A DNA stretch of 64,000 nucleotides, taken from positions 1-64,000 of the forward strand of contig JAOAHN010000065.1 of the NCBI GenBank assembly GCA_026415215.1, read 5' to 3'. The stretch is from Candidatus Hydrogenedentota bacterium (GTDB taxonomy: Bacteria > Hydrogenedentota > Hydrogenedentia > Hydrogenedentales > Hydrogenedentaceae). Under the pieces are notes generated by a model. It saw only the letters and a program-made list of their open reading frames with translations, ran no database searches and was not told the DNA's origin. Each line of letters starts with the position of its first letter. Position 1 is the stretch's first letter. Positions 49,827-59,081 of this stretch are shown in pieces. A program made the position numbers and the translations under genes.

Positions 49827-50591
49827 TTATAGCTCGATTCTCGGGTCTGTAAAGTAAGAAAATGCTTCGTAATTAGTTAGATCTCTTTTTAGTGGGGTAA
49901 CGCTAATCATATTTTGTTCAATTGCGTCAAAATCTGTGCCTGGCTCAGGATAGTGTGTGGGTTGTGGTCCTCCAATCCAATAATACACCTCTCCCCGTGG
50001 GTCTTCTCGTTGGATTATCTCGTCTTGATAATTCCTTCTTCCCATTTTTGTAATTGCAACTCCTTTTAATTCTGAATATGGTAGGTCGGGAACATTAACA
50101 TTAAGCATGGTATCTTTTGGAAGCCCGTATTTTAATATGTATCTCGCTAACTTTACTGCAAATATACCGGCAGATTCATAGTGCTGAGGTTCGGGCGATA
50201 CTATAGAGATAGAAAAGGATGGAATTCCAAGAAGCATACCCTCAAATGCGCCTGCCACTGTTCCGGAGTAAGTCACATCATCGCCTAAGTTAGCTCCTGC
50301 GTTGATGCCTGAAATAACCATAGCGGGCTTGTTACCTATTAACTGTCTAACTGCAAGCATTACACAGTCTGTAGGTGTTCCATCAACCATGTACCAGTTT
50401 GGTTTGTCTTGATTATACTTTTTTACTCTTAATGGTTTTTTAAGTGAAACACAGTGTCCTACCGCACTTTGCTCTCTATCAGGGGCATAAACATAAACCT
50501 CAGCGATAGTTTCTAAAACTTCTGCTAAGATAGATAAACCCTTAGCATGAATTCCATCATCGTTAGTTAAGAGAAGAGAAGGCCTGGGCAT
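49827..50591 (-). CDS. surE: 5'/3'-nucleotidase SurE
   Basis: 254 residues. Survival-protein E family acid phosphatase on nucleoside monophosphates. Metal-binding LLTNDDGIHAKG at the start (residues 7-18), YAPDREQSAVGH, VMVISGINAGANLGDD-type SGINAGAN and a TPTDCVMLAV segment. Read from a TTGACA promoter about 95 bp upstream. Standard length. Confidence 0.97.
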   Translation of the reverse strand: MPRPSLLLTNDDGIHAKGLSILAEVLETIAEVYVYAPDREQSAVGHCVSLKKPLRVKKYNQDKPNWYMVDGTPTDCVMLAVRQLIGNKPAMVISGINAGANLGDDVTYSGTVAGAFEGMLLGIPSFSISIVSPEPQHYESAGIFAVKLARYILKYGLPKDTMLNVNVPDLPYSELKGVAITKMGRRNYQDEIIQREDPRGEVYYWIGGPQPTHYPEPGTDFDAIEQNMISVTPLKRDLTNYEAFSYFTDPRIEL

Positions 50592-50660
50592 AATAAGAGT
50601 AACCTTATTAAGGTGTTTTTAGTTTTGGGGGCAATATAAAGTCATTATTATTGGCTTAAT

Positions 50661-50690
50661 ATTTTATCCTATCCGAAATAAGAGTGTCAA
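50661..50690 (-). promoter_or_regulatory. Sigma-70 promoter of surE-yqaA
   Basis: On the minus strand TTGACA (50685-50690), 18-bp spacer, TAAAAT (50661-50666), about 70 bp before surE. Confidence 0.6.
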
Positions 50691-51022
50691 ATTTTATTAT
50701 AAAAATGAAAAAGATAAAATTATACTTTTATTGAAGTAGTTTACAAAGTTTTTATATTTTTTATCTTTTTTATTATATTAAACTTATACTAATGTGTTTT
50801 TTTCATTCTGATATAAATTTTATTTTTTATGAAAAATGATTATAATTTAATAGCTTATAATTGATTTTCATTGAATTAACTAATAACCAAATCAATAAAA
50901 TCAATACAATATATAGGGGCTATCATAAATTAAAAGTCTCAAACAGATAATTTTTATTTTGGTTTTTATTGTTTAATTTGTAACTAACTGTTAAACAGAT
51001 ATTTAATAAATAATAATTACTA

Positions 51023-51051
51023 TTGACAAATTATGATAATTGTGTTATCAT
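51023..51051 (+). promoter_or_regulatory. Strong promoter of the ftsK operon
   Basis: Consensus -35 TTGACA (51023-51028), 17-bp spacer, -10 TATCAT (51046-51051) with an extended TG at 51043-51044. The ftsK start is 40 bp downstream with AAGGAG. The best promoter in the window. Confidence 0.8.
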
Positions 51052-51091
51052 ATAAGATCATATATATAGTGTTTATATTAAGGAGTTTCTT

Positions 51092-53881
51092 ATGTATACT
51101 CGTCAGAGTGAATTCAATAGAAAGTTCTTGGGTCTGGTTTTTATCTTTATATCAACTACTTTTCTCTTTCTGGTTTTAGATATTACGAATGATGTTAGGC
51201 TAAGAAATCACATAGGTAATATTTCTCTGCCATTTAGAAATTTGGATGATGTGAAAGTTGTGATGCGAGATATTAATAGCAAAGACTATTTAGTAGATCA
51301 AGGTGCAGGGAGTAGCATTGATGAAGAAAAGAATCACGACAAAGGAGTAAATACTAAAGAGACTTCAACAATTAGTGAAAATAAATCAAGTAGGAATATC
51401 ATATCTTTTATTAGGAATGGCATAGGTGATTTTTCAATTCATGGTATTTACATAATTTTGTTTTTATTAGGAATTTCTTCATTTGGTCGTCCTAAAGGAT
51501 TTAGTAGGTGGGTCAAAGGGATTGGAATACTATCTTTTCTATTTGGGTTAATGATTATTGAGGGCAGTATTTTTTGTATTAGAAATTCGGCAACCGGGTC
51601 TGGTGGACCTATATTACCTTATTATACAGGTGGTCAGATAAGCCATTTTGTTGGTGAATATGTGGGAATAATAGTGGGAGTGTTTATCTCTATTATTGGC
51701 TTTTTCTTGGCTCTCGATTGGCTTGCAGTAATATTGCTATATAAGTTAATGGATATTGGAATGTTCTTCGGTAAGCTTTTGTACGGCATTACTTCCAAAT
51801 TAATAGTGGCTTTGATATGGGTGTTTAAGTTCATGGTGAGTGAGGTAGAAGATGAAGAGGGTGATGAGAAGGTGTCCCCTGATAGATTTCAACAGATGGA
51901 GATAGATTTTGCCTCAAATTCAGAAAGCTCTGTTAAAAAATCTACCAGAGCTGGTTTAGAGTTTCCAGAAAACAAAACGGTTTCTGTCTCGAAGACATCA
52001 GTGTTACCAAATTTTCCCGATGTGGAATGTGTGGGTAATGAGGATGCAACTTTTAATCAGGGGAGTGATGAGTATTTGAAAAAGAGTGACACACTTGTAG
52101 CTAAGGGAGAAATCGAGAGAAGTTGTGTGATGGGTAATGCTGGGAATGAGGGCATAAAAGAAGAAAGGACTTTAGCCAAGAAAGTAAGTTTGGTCAGAGA
52201 GGAGAGACCCATTGCTGATAAAGAAAGAGATTCGTCATTAGAAGGTTTTGGGTCAACTTCGAAAGAGTCTTCTCTTTCTAAGAATGATACTTTATGCTAT
52301 AGTGAACAAATCCCGGTAGTGAATGGAGAGGAGAAGATTTATACTAAGCCCCCAATCGAACTGTTTGATTCTCCGCCACCTGGGAGTAAAAAAGGATATT
52401 CTCAGGTGGTTTTAGAATCAATGGCTAAGCAGTTAGAAGAGACTCTTGAACGATTTGGGGCTAAAGCAAAAGTAGTGAGCATTACTTGTGGTCCTTCAGT
52501 TACCCGTTTTGAACTTATCCCCGATCCGAATGTAAGAGTGAATAAGTTTCAGGCATTAGCAGATGATATTACCCTTGCTTTGAAAGTAGATAGAGTTAGG
52601 GTAGAAGCGCCTATACCCGGAAAGGGTAAGGTGGGAGTAGAGGTGCCAAATAAAGAGAGAGAGAATGTTTGGATTAGAGAGCTTTTAGAAGATGAAGAAT
52701 TATTGGCATTCCCAGGTAGACTCAAGGTGCCATTAGGAAAGGATGTGACGGGGAAAGTGAGAGTTGTAGATATAGCGAAGATGCCTCATCTACTGATTGC
52801 AGGTTCTACGGGTTCAGGTAAAACAGTTTTCACGAAGCAAATACTTGTAAGTCTATTATGTCAATATACGCCAAGCGAGTTGAAAGTGGTATTGATAGAC
52901 CCTAAACGAGTCGAGTTTTCTGTTTTTGATGGCATACCTCATTTATTAATGCCTGTGATAAGTGAACCAAAAGAGGCGGTAGAAAGTTTATCTCTGTTGG
53001 TAGGTGAGATGCATAGGAGGTATGAACTTCTTGCCCAAAACAGTGTGAATAATATAGAGGTTTACAATAATCGAATAGAAAATGGAGAGGTGGACTTATT
53101 TAAGTTTTCTGACAAAAGTAGAGGGTTAGATTCTGGCGATACATATTCAGGCAAGCTTCCTTACATAGTCTGTGTAATAGACGAATTGGCTGATTTACTG
53201 ATCTTACAGAAGAACTTAGTGGAGACCTCAATCGTTCGACTATCTCAACTGGCAAGAGCTGTGGGGATTCATTTAGTAGTAGCTACTCAAAGACCATCTG
53301 TGGACATTATGAAAGGGTTGATAAAGGCAAATTTCCCTGTTAGAATTTCGTTTAGAGTTTCGAGCAAAGCTGATTCCCAATGCATTCTTGACTCAATTGG
53401 TGGAGAGAAATTAATAGGAAATGGAGATATGCTTTACTATAATGGGCAAAAACCTGTTAGAATTCAGGGAGCTTATGTTAGTGAGCGCGAGATATTAGCT
53501 TTGGTAGATTTCTTGAAAAAGCAGGGTTCACCGGAGTATATTAATAGCAATAGTATAAGTTTTATAAACAGTGCTTCCCAAGAGGAATATGGAGATGATG
53601 ACCCTCTATATGAGGAGGCGGTTAGGATTGTGTTAAAAGAGAGACAGGCATCTGTGTCTCTCTTACAGAGAAAGTTGAGAATAGGATATGCACGCGCAGG
53701 GCACTTAATAGATTTGATGGAGCGCCGAGGCATAGTGGGCCCGTATCGTGGCTCTAAACCGAGAGAGATTTTATTGACGCCAGATGAAATTAGGAAAATA
53801 TTGAGATTTGACCCAACTGATATGGGTGAAGATGGAGAGGATGAAGGGGAAACTCCTTTAGATCCAGTAGTGGTTACTTAG
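51092..53881 (+). CDS. ftsK: DNA translocase FtsK
   Basis: 929 residues. N-terminal membrane domain with four helices (to about residue 250), a charged linker (250-430), then the alpha/beta motor with Walker A GSTGSGKT near residue 570 and Walker B VCVIDELADLL, and a C-terminal winged-helix gamma domain (about 836-900, SLLQRKLRIGYARAGHLIDLMERRG) that reads KOPS-like DNA. Pumps chromosome dimers at the division septum. First gene of ftsK-rodZ-like-pgsA-alr-yacP. Confidence 0.96.
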   Translation: MYTRQSEFNRKFLGLVFIFISTTFLFLVLDITNDVRLRNHIGNISLPFRNLDDVKVVMRDINSKDYLVDQGAGSSIDEEKNHDKGVNTKETSTISENKSSRNIISFIRNGIGDFSIHGIYIILFLLGISSFGRPKGFSRWVKGIGILSFLFGLMIIEGSIFCIRNSATGSGGPILPYYTGGQISHFVGEYVGIIVGVFISIIGFFLALDWLAVILLYKLMDIGMFFGKLLYGITSKLIVALIWVFKFMVSEVEDEEGDEKVSPDRFQQMEIDFASNSESSVKKSTRAGLEFPENKTVSVSKTSVLPNFPDVECVGNEDATFNQGSDEYLKKSDTLVAKGEIERSCVMGNAGNEGIKEERTLAKKVSLVREERPIADKERDSSLEGFGSTSKESSLSKNDTLCYSEQIPVVNGEEKIYTKPPIELFDSPPPGSKKGYSQVVLESMAKQLEETLERFGAKAKVVSITCGPSVTRFELIPDPNVRVNKFQALADDITLALKVDRVRVEAPIPGKGKVGVEVPNKERENVWIRELLEDEELLAFPGRLKVPLGKDVTGKVRVVDIAKMPHLLIAGSTGSGKTVFTKQILVSLLCQYTPSELKVVLIDPKRVEFSVFDGIPHLLMPVISEPKEAVESLSLLVGEMHRRYELLAQNSVNNIEVYNNRIENGEVDLFKFSDKSRGLDSGDTYSGKLPYIVCVIDELADLLILQKNLVETSIVRLSQLARAVGIHLVVATQRPSVDIMKGLIKANFPVRISFRVSSKADSQCILDSIGGEKLIGNGDMLYYNGQKPVRIQGAYVSEREILALVDFLKKQGSPEYINSNSISFINSASQEEYGDDDPLYEEAVRIVLKERQASVSLLQRKLRIGYARAGHLIDLMERRGIVGPYRGSKPREILLTPDEIRKILRFDPTDMGEDGEDEGETPLDPVVVT

Positions 53882-53915
53882 ACGAGGAAATAAGATTAAG
53901 AACTTGGAAGATAAG

Positions 53916-54401
53916 ATGGAAAATAAAAATCTCAATTGGAATAGATTAAGAATAAAGCGAGAAGAGAGGGGACTTACTGTTCAGCAGGTTTTTGAGCAGA
54001 CGCGTGTCCCTGTGAAGTATATTCTTGCTTTTGAAGAAGGCAATTTTGAAGGTATTGGCTTAGGGACTAATATATATCCATTTTTATCCACTTATTGTAA
54101 ATTTATTGGTGAGGATCCTAATGTATATTATGATCTCTACCTTGAGTGGGCTCGGGAAAATTTGAAGAAATCTTCATCGGAAGTATTTAAGGACAAAGTT
54201 GGCAGTGTAGAATCGGAGGGAAATTTTAAACTTCCTATTTGGGTTGACCATTTATTTACTTGGGGAATCATTTCCGTGATTTTACTTTTATTATGGGTTA
54301 TATATTCTTTTGTTACCTACCCATTAAGAAACGACCTTTCAAATAAAGTGGATGCTGGGACACGGGAATCCTCTGTGGTTCATTTTGAGGAAGAGTATTA
54401 A
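53916..54401 (+). CDS. RodZ-like helix-turn-helix membrane protein
   Basis: 161 residues from ATG 53916 (GGAAG upstream). An N-terminal HTH_25 domain (RLRIKREERGLTVQQVFEQT, YILAFEEGNFEGI) is followed by one membrane helix at about 111-131 and a ~30-residue tail. RodZ links MreB filaments to the membrane through this HTH; here the periplasmic part is very short, so it is RodZ-like and not full-length. Location between ftsK and pgsA is common for such genes. Confidence 0.82.
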   Translation: MENKNLNWNRLRIKREERGLTVQQVFEQTRVPVKYILAFEEGNFEGIGLGTNIYPFLSTYCKFIGEDPNVYYDLYLEWARENLKKSSSEVFKDKVGSVESEGNFKLPIWVDHLFTWGIISVILLLLWVIYSFVTYPLRNDLSNKVDAGTRESSVVHFEEEY

Positions 54402-54426
54402 CTATCCAGTTTATAAAAACGGGTAT

Positions 54427-55035
54427 ATGAATCTGAATCTTCCAAATCAGTTGTCAATAGCAAGGTGTATATTAGCAATTGTTTTCGTTCTCTTTATGTC
54501 TTTTACACACTGGATTAGTTTTATGCTTGCCTATCTTGTGTTCACTTTTGCAGCGATTACGGATTACTGGGATGGAAAGATAGCAAGAAGAACGAAGTCT
54601 GTGACTAAGTTTGGTCAACTAATAGATCCAATAGCAGACAAGGTGCTAATGGTTGCTGCATTCGTAATGATGATGAAATTAGAAGAGCTAAAGATTCCTG
54701 GATGGTGTGTGGTTTTAATTTTTGCTCGGGAATTTTTAATTACAGGCGTGAGAACTATTGCAGCAGTTGAGGGGAGTATTATTCCCGCAGATCCCTGGGG
54801 AAAATTTAAGACAGTTCTACAAATGAGCTATGTTTTCACATTTCTACTAATTGTTACATTGCGAAGATTCTATCTTGACATGAGTTTAAGGTGGTATTCG
54901 AGAGATATTTTAGAATCATTTGATTACTGGATAGGTTTTGCGTCTTTGGTCAGTATAATTTTAGTTTCGACATATACTATATATTCAGGATTAGAAATTG
55001 TATGGAAGAATTGGGCAAAGATGAAAATGGATTAG
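54427..55035 (+). CDS. pgsA: CDP-diacylglycerol-glycerol-3-phosphate 3-phosphatidyltransferase
   Basis: 202 residues from ATG 54427, chosen because the conserved NLPNQLSIARCILA start follows at once; a longer frame from 54352 would overlap the previous gene. The CDP-alcohol phosphotransferase motif D-x2-D-G-x2-A-R-x8-G-x3-D-x3-D is complete (DYWDGKIARR, then GQLIDPIADK). Four to five membrane helices. Makes phosphatidylglycerol phosphate. Confidence 0.95.
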   Translation: MNLNLPNQLSIARCILAIVFVLFMSFTHWISFMLAYLVFTFAAITDYWDGKIARRTKSVTKFGQLIDPIADKVLMVAAFVMMMKLEELKIPGWCVVLIFAREFLITGVRTIAAVEGSIIPADPWGKFKTVLQMSYVFTFLLIVTLRRFYLDMSLRWYSRDILESFDYWIGFASLVSIILVSTYTIYSGLEIVWKNWAKMKMD

Positions 55036-55073
55036 AAGAAGAACTTAACAGTAGTTTAATTAGAGAGTGTGAG

Positions 55074-56189
55074 ATGTCTAAAGTAATTATTAATCTAACA
55101 AAATATAAGAAAAATTTAAGTGCAGTAAAAAGAATAGTGGGTAAGGATAGAAAAGTTATAGCAGTAGTTAAGGCTAATGCATACGGTCATGGGCTTGTGC
55201 AGTTAGCTAAAGTGGCAGAATCAGATGGGGTGGATATGTTTGGGGTTGCAAATGTGGAAGAAGGAGTAAAACTTCGAGATAGTGGTATAAAGAAGCCGAT
55301 ACTCATTTTACTTCAGCCTAATGAAGATGAGATAGGTGAGCTGATTCAATATAACTTAACACCGTTAATTTCGGAATTTGACTTCGCTCGTAAGCTTTCG
55401 GAAGAAGCTACAAAGCTAAGGAAGATTGTCAAAGTTCATTGTAAAGTCGACACTGGAATGGGAAGGCAAGGAATTCACATAGATTATGCACCTAAAGAAA
55501 TAAGAAATATTGTACATTTACCGAGTATTGATCTGGAAGGAGTAGCTACCCATTTTCCGTGTGCAGAGATTGAAAACGACGGTTTTACAGAAAATCAAAT
55601 ATCAATTTTTTCCAAATTGTTGGAGGATTTAGGGAAAGCTGGGATTCCTTATGAATTAGCTCATTGTGCGAATTCCGCGGGAATAATCAACTATCCTTCG
55701 AGTTATTTTGATGCAGTTAGACCGGGAATAATTACATACGGAGTATTGCCGGTGAATAATAGTAAAGCGAGAGAATTGGTGTCTCCTATTTTGAGATGGG
55801 AGTCAAAGATAATACAAGTAAAAACGATACCTAAGGGTTTTACTATAGGATATGGAAGGACATTTGAGGCTCCGTATGATATGAATGTAGCTATAGTGCC
55901 GGTTGGCTATGCAGATGGTTTTAAACTTTCCCTCTCTAACAAGGGTGAAGTGTTGATTGGTGGAGTTAGATGTCCAGTCAGAGGAAATGTGTCTATGGAC
56001 CAAATAGTGGTAGAACTCAAGACAAATAAGTTAGTTAAAAGTGGTGATCCAGTAGTTATTATTGGTAAAGATGGAGATGATGAAATCACAGTTGAAGAAA
56101 TGGCACAAAAGGCAGGGACGATTCCTTACGATATATTGACTGGGATAGGAGCGAGGGTCAAACGGGAATACGAAGAGACGGGAGGGTAG
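55074..56189 (+). CDS. alr: Alanine racemase
   Basis: 371 residues from ATG 55074 (an in-frame ATG at 55002 would overlap pgsA by 34 bp). PLP-binding Lys33 in VVKANAYGHG, the second catalytic residue Tyr in GYGRTF near 260, VGYADGF, and MDQIVVEL. Provides D-alanine for peptidoglycan. PLP supply links it to pdxJ. Followed by yacP at 11 bp. Confidence 0.96.
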   Translation: MSKVIINLTKYKKNLSAVKRIVGKDRKVIAVVKANAYGHGLVQLAKVAESDGVDMFGVANVEEGVKLRDSGIKKPILILLQPNEDEIGELIQYNLTPLISEFDFARKLSEEATKLRKIVKVHCKVDTGMGRQGIHIDYAPKEIRNIVHLPSIDLEGVATHFPCAEIENDGFTENQISIFSKLLEDLGKAGIPYELAHCANSAGIINYPSSYFDAVRPGIITYGVLPVNNSKARELVSPILRWESKIIQVKTIPKGFTIGYGRTFEAPYDMNVAIVPVGYADGFKLSLSNKGEVLIGGVRCPVRGNVSMDQIVVELKTNKLVKSGDPVVIIGKDGDDEITVEEMAQKAGTIPYDILTGIGARVKREYEETGG

Positions 56190-56200
56190 CTCAATAAAAG

Positions 56201-56716
56201 ATGAGAGAGCATTACTATATAGACGGCTACAATTTTCTCTGTTCGTATTATGCTCAACCTGTAAGGGGCAGAACGAAGAGAACACTTGAAGAAGCGAGAG
56301 AGCATCTCGTAAATTTTTTAAAGGAATTTTCTGCAATTTCCGGTTGCAAAGTTACTGTTGTCTTTGATGGCAAAAAGTTTATGGGGGAAAAGGACCATCG
56401 AGTTCCTAAGGAAAGAGAGTCGGTTCGGGTTATATATGCTCCTCCTTCCTCTGATGCAGATTCTACTATAGAATCTTTGGTCTACAAGGAGCTTTACAAG
56501 GAGAAGATATATGTGGTGTCCTCTGATGCGGTTCTTAGACAGACTTGTTTAGGTATAGGAGTGTTAGTTATGAAACCTGAAAATTTTCTGAAATACTCCG
56601 CTCAATTGTTACAGTCTGTTCAGATTCATCACAAATACAATGCACCCACGGTTCGTGTGGAAACTCCTCTTAGTGAAAAAATTCGCTCTGTTTTCGAAGA
56701 TATAATTAGCCAATGA
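56201..56716 (+). CDS. yacP: YacP-like NYN-domain RNase
   Basis: 171 residues. The NYN/PIN-like fold starts YYIDGYNFL with the first catalytic Asp, then VTVVFDGKK, SDADSTIESLV and VVSSDAVLRQ supplying the other acidic residues. Bacterial YacP (Rae1) is a ribosome-associated endonuclease. Last gene of the ftsK operon. Confidence 0.85.
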   Translation: MREHYYIDGYNFLCSYYAQPVRGRTKRTLEEAREHLVNFLKEFSAISGCKVTVVFDGKKFMGEKDHRVPKERESVRVIYAPPSSDADSTIESLVYKELYKEKIYVVSSDAVLRQTCLGIGVLVMKPENFLKYSAQLLQSVQIHHKYNAPTVRVETPLSEKIRSVFEDIISQ

Positions 56717-56835
56717 ATTAACTTGGTTTCCTTTACAAGAAAAACAGCATCTTAAAAATTTTCACTGATAAATTTAAGTCGTAATTAAATGTTTTTCTGA
56801 TTTTTCCCTTAATTTAATTAGGTTTTGTCTCCTGT

Positions 56836-56849
56836 TTTTCTTAAGAAAA
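56836..56849. repeat. 14-bp perfect palindrome upstream of the kinase gene
   Basis: TTTTCTTAAGAAAA, centred in a 229-bp gap; a TATAAT -10 follows at 56880-56885 without a clear -35. Possible operator for the kinase gene. Confidence 0.35.
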
Positions 56850-56945
56850 CTTTTCTCATAAATTGATTTGATAGTAGTGTATAATCATAATTGTTGCTAC
56901 TGGAATATGTTTTAGTTGAGCAACTGGTATCATAGGATTCCTTAG

Positions 56946-58982
56946 ATGGCACAGGTTAAATGTTCGAAATGTGAATATATAAACCCTTTAGGAGTTAGTA
57001 AATGTCAGAAGTGTGGGAATCCTCTTCCAAGTATTAGATTGGAAGAGAATTTGGGTGATCGTGAGAAGAGGTCATTATCCCCAAGAGAATTGCGCAAAGA
57101 AACTCCTTCTATAAGCTCCCTTAGGAGAGGCGAGACTTTCGCTGGTAGATACACTGTTGTCAAATTGATTGGTAGAGGTGGGATGGGGAGTATATATAAG
57201 GTTTTTGATAATACACTTAGAGAGGAGGTAGCTCTCAAGTTACTACTTCCGCAATTTGCTAAAGACCCTATGATAGTAGAAAGATTTCTAAATGAGGCTC
57301 GAATTGCCCGCAAATTGTCTCATCCGAATATTATTAGAGTTCACGATATAGGTATTTCGGGGAATATTCTCTATATATCTATGGAGTATATAGAAGGGAA
57401 GTCGTGGAGAGAAATTTTAGAATCACTTCCTCCTGGTCAAAGGCTACCGCTTCGAAAAGTACTAATATATTTCGACCAACTTTGTTCTGCATTGGAGTAT
57501 GCCCATCAATTTACTGTGCACAGGGATATTAAACCTGAAAACATAATGATAAATAATCAGGATGTCGTAAAACTCATGGATTTTGGCATCTCGAAACTAA
57601 TGGCGGACACTCGCCTTACAGGAGTTTCAATGGTAATGGGAACTCCTTTTTATATGTCCCCTGAGCAAGTTAGGAATAGTAGGGATGTGGATGCGCGTTC
57701 GGATATTTACAGCTGTGGAGTGATGCTGTATGAGGTATTGACTGGACAGGTTCCTACCGGCATTCCCAAACCCGCTTCGGAATTGGTGAAAGACCTGCCA
57801 CCGGAATTAGATAAGATAGTAGAAAAATGTATCCAACCGGACCCGAAAGATAGATTTCAAAGTGCTACAGAGTTAAGAAATGCTCTTAAGCCACTGAAAG
57901 ACCTCATCCTCTCAGGTGAAGAAAAGACCGTTTTTACCACGCCCACAAAGAAAATAAAAAGTGATAAATGGACAATTTCACGGAGATTAGTAGGTTGGTT
58001 GTTGATAATAATAGTAATTCTTTGCACATCTGGAGGCTGGCTTTTAGCAGAGCAGTATAGAGGCCGTATGCTATCTCAGGTGGATAGTGGTATTACCGTG
58101 TCGCTTGCTGTAGATAGTGACAATGTTTACACAGTAGAGAGATATATAGACATACTATTTCAACTATCTGATAAAGTGAGGGAAAAGTCAGTATCTAATA
58201 CAGAGTTTCAGACATACTTGTCTTATGCTGAACCATTACTGAACCAGATAAAGAGTAAAATATTAAATAAGGAACAAGTTCCTCTTGAGATGCTTTATTC
58301 CTGTGCTCGATATCTTTCCGCCGGATTTTGTGAACATGAGGGAATGATTTTTATCCCAGAGGGAACTGTAAAGTGGCGAGGAAAAACTTTTACAGTACCT
58401 GCTTTTTTTATTGATGTAAACGAAGTAACTGTAGAAAAATATGTTGAATTTTGTGCTAATAATCCAGAAGAGTGTGAATCTAATTTCAAATCTGGGGTAG
58501 TGGAAGAGTCTTCTCTTATACCTGTGACAATGGTTTCATTTTACGATGCTCTTAATTACGCAGTCGCTAATAAGAAAAATCTTCCCACAGTGCTTCAATG
58601 GTTGCGGGCAAGTCAGGGGGATGCACAGTATCAATATCCTTGGGGAGATAGTTGGAAAAGTGACTCAGCTAATATTGGAGGGATACAATCTTATCCTCAA
58701 CCTGTAGGTAGTTATCAAGATGATAGGAGTCCCTTTGGTTGTTATGACATGTTGGGTAATGTTGCGGAGTGGACTCGTTCTGTTGTTGATGAGAATTGTG
58801 ATGTAGATGTGAATTTATTATGTGCTCGGATAGTAATGGGAGGCGATTTCTCAAGTGTGCCTAATCCTCTCACTCAGGAAAGGGCTATAGAACCTGATGT
58901 TCGCTCTCCATTAATAGGTTTTAGGTGCGTTAAGGAAATACCAATATTCCCAGAGATTTTGCTTCAGATCTTAGGAAAATAA
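56946..58982 (+). CDS. Transmembrane Ser/Thr protein kinase fused to zinc ribbon and FGE-sulfatase domain
   Basis: 678 residues. Residues 5-25 form a zinc ribbon (CSKC, CQKC). The Hanks-type kinase (about 65-320) has the glycine loop IGRGGMGSIYK, Lys98 in VALKLL, HRDIKPEN with Asp194, and DFG in MDFGISK. One membrane helix (about 348-367) leads to a periplasmic FGE-sulfatase (SUMF1-type) domain from about 460 with FIPEGTVKWRG, VTVEKYVEFC, YPWGDSW and MLGNVAEWTR. The catalytic Cys pair of true FGE is not at the expected end positions, so this domain is probably a sensor. A signalling receptor with output in the cytoplasm. Confidence 0.88.
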   Translation: MAQVKCSKCEYINPLGVSKCQKCGNPLPSIRLEENLGDREKRSLSPRELRKETPSISSLRRGETFAGRYTVVKLIGRGGMGSIYKVFDNTLREEVALKLLLPQFAKDPMIVERFLNEARIARKLSHPNIIRVHDIGISGNILYISMEYIEGKSWREILESLPPGQRLPLRKVLIYFDQLCSALEYAHQFTVHRDIKPENIMINNQDVVKLMDFGISKLMADTRLTGVSMVMGTPFYMSPEQVRNSRDVDARSDIYSCGVMLYEVLTGQVPTGIPKPASELVKDLPPELDKIVEKCIQPDPKDRFQSATELRNALKPLKDLILSGEEKTVFTTPTKKIKSDKWTISRRLVGWLLIIIVILCTSGGWLLAEQYRGRMLSQVDSGITVSLAVDSDNVYTVERYIDILFQLSDKVREKSVSNTEFQTYLSYAEPLLNQIKSKILNKEQVPLEMLYSCARYLSAGFCEHEGMIFIPEGTVKWRGKTFTVPAFFIDVNEVTVEKYVEFCANNPEECESNFKSGVVEESSLIPVTMVSFYDALNYAVANKKNLPTVLQWLRASQGDAQYQYPWGDSWKSDSANIGGIQSYPQPVGSYQDDRSPFGCYDMLGNVAEWTRSVVDENCDVDVNLLCARIVMGGDFSSVPNPLTQERAIEPDVRSPLIGFRCVKEIPIFPEILLQILGK

Positions 58983-59081
58983 TACATATTTTTTTATATA
59001 TTTGGCAGGTAAGAAAGGGAGAAGGTGATAAGCGGTAATTCGATATTCTATAGATTTAAAAATATGTTGATGATGAATTTG

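Larger units (their letters stand above)
50592..51091. other. 500-bp AT-rich divergent intergenic region between surE and ftsK
   Basis: Very AT-rich, with long T and A runs between 50690 and 51020. It contains promoters for both flanking operons near its edges. No open frame of note, no DnaA-box TTATCCACA, no tRNA and no iterons are visible. Confidence 0.6.

Noticed and set aside
50592-51091. Replication origin
   Set aside because: AT-rich, but no DnaA boxes, and dnaA, dnaN or rpmH are not near; AT content alone is not enough.
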